Below, piece by piece: positions 57,823-64,000 of a stretch of DNA of 64,000 nucleotides. Below the pieces are notes generated by a model that was given only the letters and a program-made list of their open reading frames with translations, had not been told where the DNA came from and did not search any database. This stretch comes from Metallyticus violacea (Eukaryota; Arthropoda; Insecta; Mantodea; Metallyticidae), in NCBI GenBank assembly GCA_030762175.1, contig CM060833.1:170548501-170612500 (forward strand), read 5' to 3'. Within the stretch, counting starts at the first letter, position 1, and each line of letters opens with the position of its first letter. A program made the translations under genes and the position numbers.

Positions 57823-59051
57823 CGAGGGTACGTCCATAACTTTCCGGCCTTGCCGATAAGGGTCATCGCCTTCACAAAACCCTTATCTGTCATACCTTAT
57901 CTGTTAAGTAAATAATTGCAACTGTACTTCCGATCCACTGTGTTCAGATATAGTTGCATAAAGAAGGTTATGTGTAAAAGATTGTGACATATTAAAAATG
58001 TAGTATAGAGTTCTTATTAACTTCTTCACAAAAGAAGGACTTTTTCCAAATGAAATTAAACAGCGATTGGAAGGTGAAACGCCGGGGAAACATCCCCCTC
58101 ATATTCTACTGTAAAAGAAAGGGCAAAACTTTTTCGAAGGGTCGAGAAAGCATTGAAGACGAAGAGCGTGCAGGTCGGCCCTTGGAGGTGCTCACTCCTG
58201 AAAATATCGCTCTTGTGGAAGAAGAAATTGTGGAAAACCGTAGGCTCAAAGCTACAGAAATAGCAGCAAGGCTGGGTCTTTCTAAAATAACAGTCCTTCG
58301 AAGTATTCATGAATATTTAAACATGAATAAGGTTAGTGCAAGATGGGTATCTAGAATTCTTTCCTCAGTTCAAAAGCAGCAACAAGTGATCTGTTGTCAG
58401 GTATTTTGAAGCTCTGTCTTGGCAACGAGAGAGAAGTTCTGCAAACCATTGTTACAGAAGATGAAACTATGGTCCTCTACTATGATCCCTTGTCCTAAAG
58501 GCCAACGCCAACGCCTCTAAAGGTCAAGGTCACTCAGACAACCAAGAAGATCATGACCACAATTTTTTGGGGGCTGTGAAGGAATACTCTTCTTTGAATT
58601 CAAGGAGAGAAACACACAATAAATGGGGAGTACTATGCTGGCCTACTGCACAGATTACGTTCTTCCATCAAAGAGAAAAGGCGAGTAAAGCTGAGTGGTG
58701 GTCTGCGCCTTCTTCACGACAACGCGCCTGTGCACACAACTCTTGTTGCAAGTGAACAAACATGACTTCAAGGAGATCGATCATCCACCCTACAACCCAG
58801 TCTAGCTCTCAAAACTCAAGAAGACCTTCGAGGAAGGAAATTTAAGTGTGACGAAGAAGTGATGGATGCTGTTTATGTCCATTTTACAGACAAGACTATT
58901 GATTACTTTCGGGGAGGGATTGAAATGTTATCAATCAAAGATGTGAGAAGTGTATTGCAATAAAGGGTAACTATATTGAAAAGTGAAATATAATTTTTGT
59001 CTTTTTCATGCATAAAAATGATTAGGTCGGAAACTTATGGACCTACCCTCG
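57823..59051 (+). mobile_element. Mariner, lineage 3: complete ends, broken transposase
   Basis: Terminal inverted repeats of 28 bp lie at 57823-57850 (CGAGGGTACGTCCATAAC...) and 59024-59051, matching at 25 of 28 positions. TA precedes the left end. The right neighbour is TG, a decayed TA. The 1229-bp length is normal for mariner. The transposase starts near 57997 with YRVLINFFTKEGLFPNEIKQ. It shifts frame, then runs KGRESIEDEERAGRPLEVLT, EIAARLGLSKITVLRSI and ARWVSRIL (helix-turn-helix and WVPxxL region). The first Asp block is frameshifted (EDETMVLYYDP in pieces). The second, RLLHDNAPVHTTLVA, is intact. The third is deleted (SLALKTQE for PDLAPSDYFLFxxLKK). It therefore cannot be active. Confidence 0.93.
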
Positions 59052-60731
59052 TGTGTAGTTCTAACTTAAGATAAGACATTATTATATGTGAAGTGTTTTT
59101 AATGCATAATATCACCAAGCAATGACCAAATTCGCCCTGATTGGAAAATATTCATTCCCTCTCAAATTATGGGACAAACAGATACATTTTCCTAAGTTCA
59201 CTGCTATTACAGACTTGTTCTGTAAACGATTTTCTACAATCCCTCACCTACTTTGATACATCTGTAATCAGTCATGCATCTCAATAAAGAGAACGTGTCT
59301 CAAGACAACGGTGCAGTTCGAGGCTTCATTTGTAATGTCTAAGTGAAAGCAAATAGTATTTTAAATTCATCCATCATAAAGAACTTTACATATTTTAGCC
59401 GCCCAAAAGTACTGGCGTTTCATTCACTGTCGGCCCTTATAACTTTGAAGAAGTTAACGAACGAATTCAATCAATTAGCCTGAACGGAGAATTGCGCACT
59501 ACTCTCTGTATTCACCTATTCATCAGGAATCCAGGTCTCAATTTTCGCCCAAAGTTCCACAAAAGCCCATGGTTTATTGTAATGCACTTACATAAGATGT
59601 AATTTGGTGTAGTAAGATCAGGAGATGTTCGCGGCTAAATTCCTTTAGAAATGACATGATCTTAACACTTTTAGCATTACGACATTGGGAGTAGCAGATA
59701 GCACCTTCCTGATGAAAATTGCAATTCTTTGTCATTCAACTGATTCATAAACCCATGGAATATTTCTGTATTCACCGTTGTATGGGGGGGGTAATAATAT
59801 GTACCAGTTCATGCTGTATTGCACGCACTGTATTCCTCGTAACTTAAAGTCACGATGCACCAAATTACTGACAAGAACAGCAAACACACAATCAGCCTTC
59901 AGGAGCTTAGAAAGTAAATCTTCTATATAACTTAAGTTTCTAATAGGCTACTGTATGTCCGTGCCAAGTTTAACTGAATTATGTCCTTTAAGCTAAAACG
60001 TAATCAGAGGCTGAAAAAGCGAGTGACATACCTGAGAACTTCTGCATAATGGTTTGTGATGTTTTGTGATAATGTTTCTGTCTTCAAGTTTTTGGAAATG
60101 AAGTATTTACTTAACGTTATAATTTAGACCATACATACCCAGTTCTATTTTTATAAATTTACTTCTTTATGATTGCTACTTAATTCTTGTGGTTACTCTC
60201 AGAAATTTAATTTCATCTACGTTTATTCTTTTTATTTTTTCTGCCATAATTTAATTAGCACTTTCTAATTATAATAGAATTCATTTACCGACATTATTTT
60301 AAAACTTTATTGTGACTTTTTCTTGTTGAAGTGCACTGACGTAGAAGATTTTTTCTGTATAATATACACAGGCTTATTATGATTAAAAAGCAATCTCTGC
60401 ATATCATTCAAAAGAAGAAAACATCAGCAATCATAACACATTTATAACTCTCCATTCAAGTAATAATATCATACATAACTAAAAGTGGTAATTACTCAAA
60501 ATTCGTTTTGATTTCATTCATATGTTCAATATGGTGATATGTTTGGCATTCTGGCTAAAATGTGTTCATACTTTCATGTACCGTTCCTTCCATGAAATTC
60601 TCAAACGTACAATAAACATTACCTTCCGTTAGTTCTGCTCTTGACCTGCTGTTCTGTTCAAATTTTCTGTATCGGAGATAATCTGGCCATTTTGGATTTT
60701 ACACGCACGCACGCACACAAACACTCATATA
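59052..60731. other. AT-rich non-coding stretch
   Basis: No gene recognised. A G run of eight lies at 59784-59791 and a short CACG/CA repeat at about 60699-60722. Confidence 0.5.
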
Positions 60732-61479
60732 CCGAGGATGCAAAAAATGTATGCACACTTTTACTGTTTTATCTATTTAATATATTTCAAAGTTGAACCG
60801 AAAAACAACAATAATATGTAGTATGATGTTTTGTTCCTACAACAAAGTGGAGTCAAGATTGTCGTTTGAACAGCGGAAAGCAATTTTGAAGTGATATGGG
60901 AAAACCGAGAATGTTGTTAAAGTTCAAAGGCAATGAAGACGTGGTACAGAACAGAGCTGCCAACACGAGTAACAATTGCACGCATTCGACACAAATTTGA
61001 GACTCGTGTTACCGTATGCGATGTTCACAAGGGCAGATCTGGGAGACCTCGCACAGCAACAATCCCCGCATCCTCGGTTATGGTTTTGGAACGTTTTGAG
61101 CACTCACCTCAGAAATCTACAAAGCAATGTGCACGTGAGATTGGAATTAGCAGAACCAGCGTAGTCGTATTATTAAAACAGCAAAGTTGAAAGTTTTCAT
61201 CCAAGACTTTGCATGCATTAAATGAAGATGATCCTGATCGGAAAATGCAGCACTGTGAGTGGTTTCTGAACATGGTGCAAGATGATGAGGCCTTTGTAGG
61301 GAAAGTTATTTACTCAGAAGTGTATCGAGGCCGATGGTGGGCATTTAGAGCAACTGTTGTATCTGTTATAACTGTAAAAGTCTAAGATGATTAGTGCTCA
61401 TCATTTTGTGTTCGTGTGAATTCAGTTTTGTTATATTAACACAGTCTTTTCTTTGTCTATACATTTTTGACACCCTCTG
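60732..61479 (+). mobile_element. Internally deleted Tc1/mariner-superfamily element with both ends (GGHFEHLL type)
   Basis: The ends CCGAGGATGCAAAAAATGTA (left) and, in reverse complement, CAGAGGGTGTCAAAAATGTA (right) are inverted repeats that continue with TxxxCA. TA dinucleotides sit immediately outside both ends (60730-60731 and 61480-61481). The coding remains start LSFEQRKAILK near 60852. They continue with GRSGRPRTA, SPQKSTKQCAREIGISRTSV and ALNEDDPDRKMQHCEWF to VIYSE, just before the expected first catalytic Asp. The sequence then jumps to KCIEADGGHLEQLLYLL, the C-terminus. The whole catalytic core, some 170 or more codons by comparison with relatives, is missing. This is a typical non-autonomous deletion derivative. 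Confidence 0.85.
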
Positions 61480-61532
61480 TATATAATATAAATGAAAAAT
61501 AACGTAACACACAATGTAACTAAAATAACAGT

Positions 61533-61703
61533 AACTAGAAAAGCAGAAAAGGATAAAACCATAAGAAAAAGTCACAGATTAGTAATCACTATATTTCGAA
61601 CTGCTTGAGTTCTTTGTTATAGAAGAACTCTAGTAGTTCGAAATATTGGATCAATAATCTATGACTTTTTCTTAGTGTTTTATCCTTTTCTACTTTTCCA
61701 GTT
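61533..61703. mobile_element. Fold-back repeat: about 80-bp arms, 12-base loop
   Basis: The left arm 61533-61612 (AACTAGAAAAGCAGAAAAGG...CTTGAGTTC) is the reverse complement of the right arm 61625-61703 at roughly 85% by eye, separated by TTTGTTATAGAA. A transcript across it would form a long hairpin. It may be a fold-back/MITE-type element or a local inverted duplication. It lies 53 bp beyond the right end of the element at 60732-61479. No target duplication was confirmed. Confidence 0.85.
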
Positions 61704-64000
61704 GTGTGTATATATATAAAACTTTTTTAGATAATTTTAACTTGAAAAAACAAAAACTACTCTGAATGTTTCTGTTGCATGACAAAGTGTTTGAAGACAA
61801 TGAGTACCTCTGAAAGTGTATGCCAGGAACAGCTTTTGGGATTAAATCTCTAGTCTTGTCATTGTTTAACATTATCACCTCCACGTATCTTTTTCTCTGC
61901 ACATAGTATTAAGATTAATATTTATCTATATTCCACGAGTGTTTATCTATATGGCCATTATTTAAAACGTATAAATACGTGTGCTCAATAAGCTCACAGA
62001 TGTAAAACTATTTAAACTGCAATACATTATATACAGTGATATTCTGCTATATTAGATATATTTTCTTGTGATTGAACAGCATAAATTATTCATTTGCAGA
62101 TTCGTATGTAGTATTGTTGCATAAATAATATGTAGGAGCAGATTTGAATGTTTCCCTACCATCAGCTGATAATGATTTGAGAGTAATTGGGAGTGTGTTA
62201 TAAATTCTGATACATTCATAGAAAAGTGTTTCTGATAACGAGATCAATTATGTGCAATAAACCTATGCAAGCTACACGTTTGTATTTGCATATGTTTAAT
62301 GTAACAATTTACAAGGAAAATTGTAGGCTCATAAGGAAATATTAAAATTTTAATTTACGAAATATATCTACATGTTTTTCTATTATTTTCACAATATATT
62401 AGCTGTATTTCTTTTATTTTAATATAAAAATGTGTGCCTTCAACTGTGTTTCCCCAGAATGTTTAACCATATTTCATAATCGAAGAGAAATGTTTATAAT
62501 AAACTGTGTTGAAAGTGCCTGCAGGACTAATACGACACAACGAGCGAACTGCACAGACTGCTGATTTTGTTTTTAGTTTAATAAATTCTGTACACACTTG
62601 TGTTTGCTAACTTGAAGACCTAGAAATTTGCTTGTCTAGTACAGAATGTCAGGATCACGAGAGTTATATGCTCACGAGTTTCTTAGAGCTTAGATTTAAT
62701 GACAACTTGTTAGCTTTGAAACACTCTTGCACCGAAGCATTAGCTAACGACAATCTCAAATGCCCTTCATTATTCTTTTCACCTCCCTTCGCTCCAGTTT
62801 GTCACACCTTTCTCGCCTTTATTACAATTTATGAAGAAACATTTTCACAGTGTGAAGAAATATTTTATTTCTGCAGTCAAATGATAGCTATACGTATTCT
62901 AATTAACTGACTAGAAATGAAATCTCTCTTGATTACATTCCACATTTGACCTTTCATATCGAAGTTTATTACAGTTAAAAGACGTCCTGAGCACCCTGCT
63001 CCTGTTTAATCTAAAAAGTAACGTTTCTTTAATAATATACATTATCTTATGTAAGTATTCTATACTTTATTTCTATTTCTCCTAAGTAGTTGTTGACTCT
63101 CACTCCAGAGAAGTCAAATTAGGATAAGCAAGTATAGGAGCGTACTTCCAGTGAGTGCATTTCATAATCTATTATTTGATAAAAGCACTTACTCTAAGAA
63201 ACGAGTAGAAAGCTTAATTACTCTTCATATCTTAGTTTTCTTCAGTTTGTATTCTCTACATTGTTATTTACATTGTCTCTGAGCAGTACAAACCGAAGGC
63301 TCTTCTCCGCCAACACCTAGTTTGGCTTAAAACTACCTGCTGTTCTTTTGGAACACTTTTATCTTCCTGAACTTAGTGTCGCGTCTTCTTTATGCAGGAT
63401 AGATATATTCCAGAGGACTCGTATTCTGTTGGCGGTTATGGCTTTCTCTACTTTCTCGCCATGCACTTTAAACTATTTTTGTTTACTTTGGATATTTTTC
63501 TAATTAGTTATCTTTACTTTAAGTAAATATATTTGAGAGACGTTCCTTACCCAAGAGTAATTCATTTATTCACTGCCTTAAATAATATCGCAGTATTTTT
63601 CAATACATTTTATTTCCAACTGAGATACTAATGATTCTATTTGTTTTGATATGTTTAATAAAACTGTACTTCGACCTGTAAAACTAAATCTCAGTCTTCC
63701 TATCCAAACCTCGTTTGTTTCCAGTACATTCTCTGACATGCTTTCTTCCACATTAGCATTAGAGTCACGTAGAATGCACGTAAAGTCGAGCGCGAAGACA
63801 CACTTTGAGGTCAGCGATATGTAGCGCGTTCTGATCAATGTTTCATTGAATTTTTAGAAATAATTTACAATCCAGATTGAAGATGGAAAAAACAGTAACA
63901 GCAACTGCGACGTGCAACTTTGTATAGAGTTCTTTACGTATCATAAGTTTAATAGACTGCTAGTATTAAGAACGTTTGGAGTGCTAGAGATTTCAACCTG
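61704..64000. other. AT-rich non-coding stretch
   Basis: No gene or transposon recognised. The frames at 62632-62910 and 63578-63838 are open without motifs. Confidence 0.5.

Overview
The window looks like gene-poor, AT-rich intergenic DNA from an insect with a large, repeat-filled genome. The combination of several tRNA-derived SINE families, many decayed mariner/Tc1-type transposases, non-LTR retrotransposon relics, trinucleotide microsatellites and no operon-like gene packing points to an arthropod. A polyneopteran such as a cockroach or a relative is my guess, from general impression only. I recognise no intact host gene. Nearly all the open frames are short and low-complexity, or are shadows of transposon relics.

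Layout. 1-4260: AT-rich, apparently non-coding. 4281-5435: matched inverted arms enclosing a GC-rich tRNA-headed SINE (SINE-C). 8251-9888: two SINE-A copies in opposite orientation, one with a perfect 12-bp target-site duplication. 11190-11965: an eroded mariner. 13263-15400: a possible hAT relic split by a SINE-A. 18330-18542: a small secreted-peptide-like frame, the only candidate host exon that stands out. 19920-20705: a second mariner lineage. 22255-26500: transposase relics and an unclassified repeat family (E). 27573-27782: SINE-B tails, including a 58-bp insertion. 30205-31612: a mosaic of at least five element fragments. 33846-34082: a long degenerate trinucleotide tract. 35405-35740: a third mariner lineage on the minus strand. 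36507-36785, 44233-44450 and 55567-55843: SINE-B copies. 38566-39150 and 47250-48830: two LINE relics. 49905-50595: a decayed copy of an uncharacterised multicopy arthropod protein family. 57823-59051: a mariner complete from end to end but broken, with both terminal inverted repeats. 60732-61479: an internally deleted Tc1-like element with both ends, followed by a fold-back repeat at 61533-61703.

How the parts relate. At least three mariner lineages and one large family of Tc1/mariner-superfamily transposases (C-terminus of the type GGHFEHLL) account for most recognisable coding remains. Every copy is frameshifted or internally deleted, so none can encode an active enzyme. The mariner copies at 23, 30 and 58 kb belong to one lineage. 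SINE-A (5 copies) and SINE-B (5-6 copies) are the commonest short elements, and some landed inside or beside older relics, so relative ages can be read from the nesting. I found no CRISPR array, rRNA, functional-looking tRNA, bacterial-type operon or convincing novel biological system. The most unusual structures are the fold-back repeat at 61.5 kb, the paired arms at 4.3/5.4 kb, the A-box-less SINE-A copies and the internal-deletion transposon at 60.7 kb.
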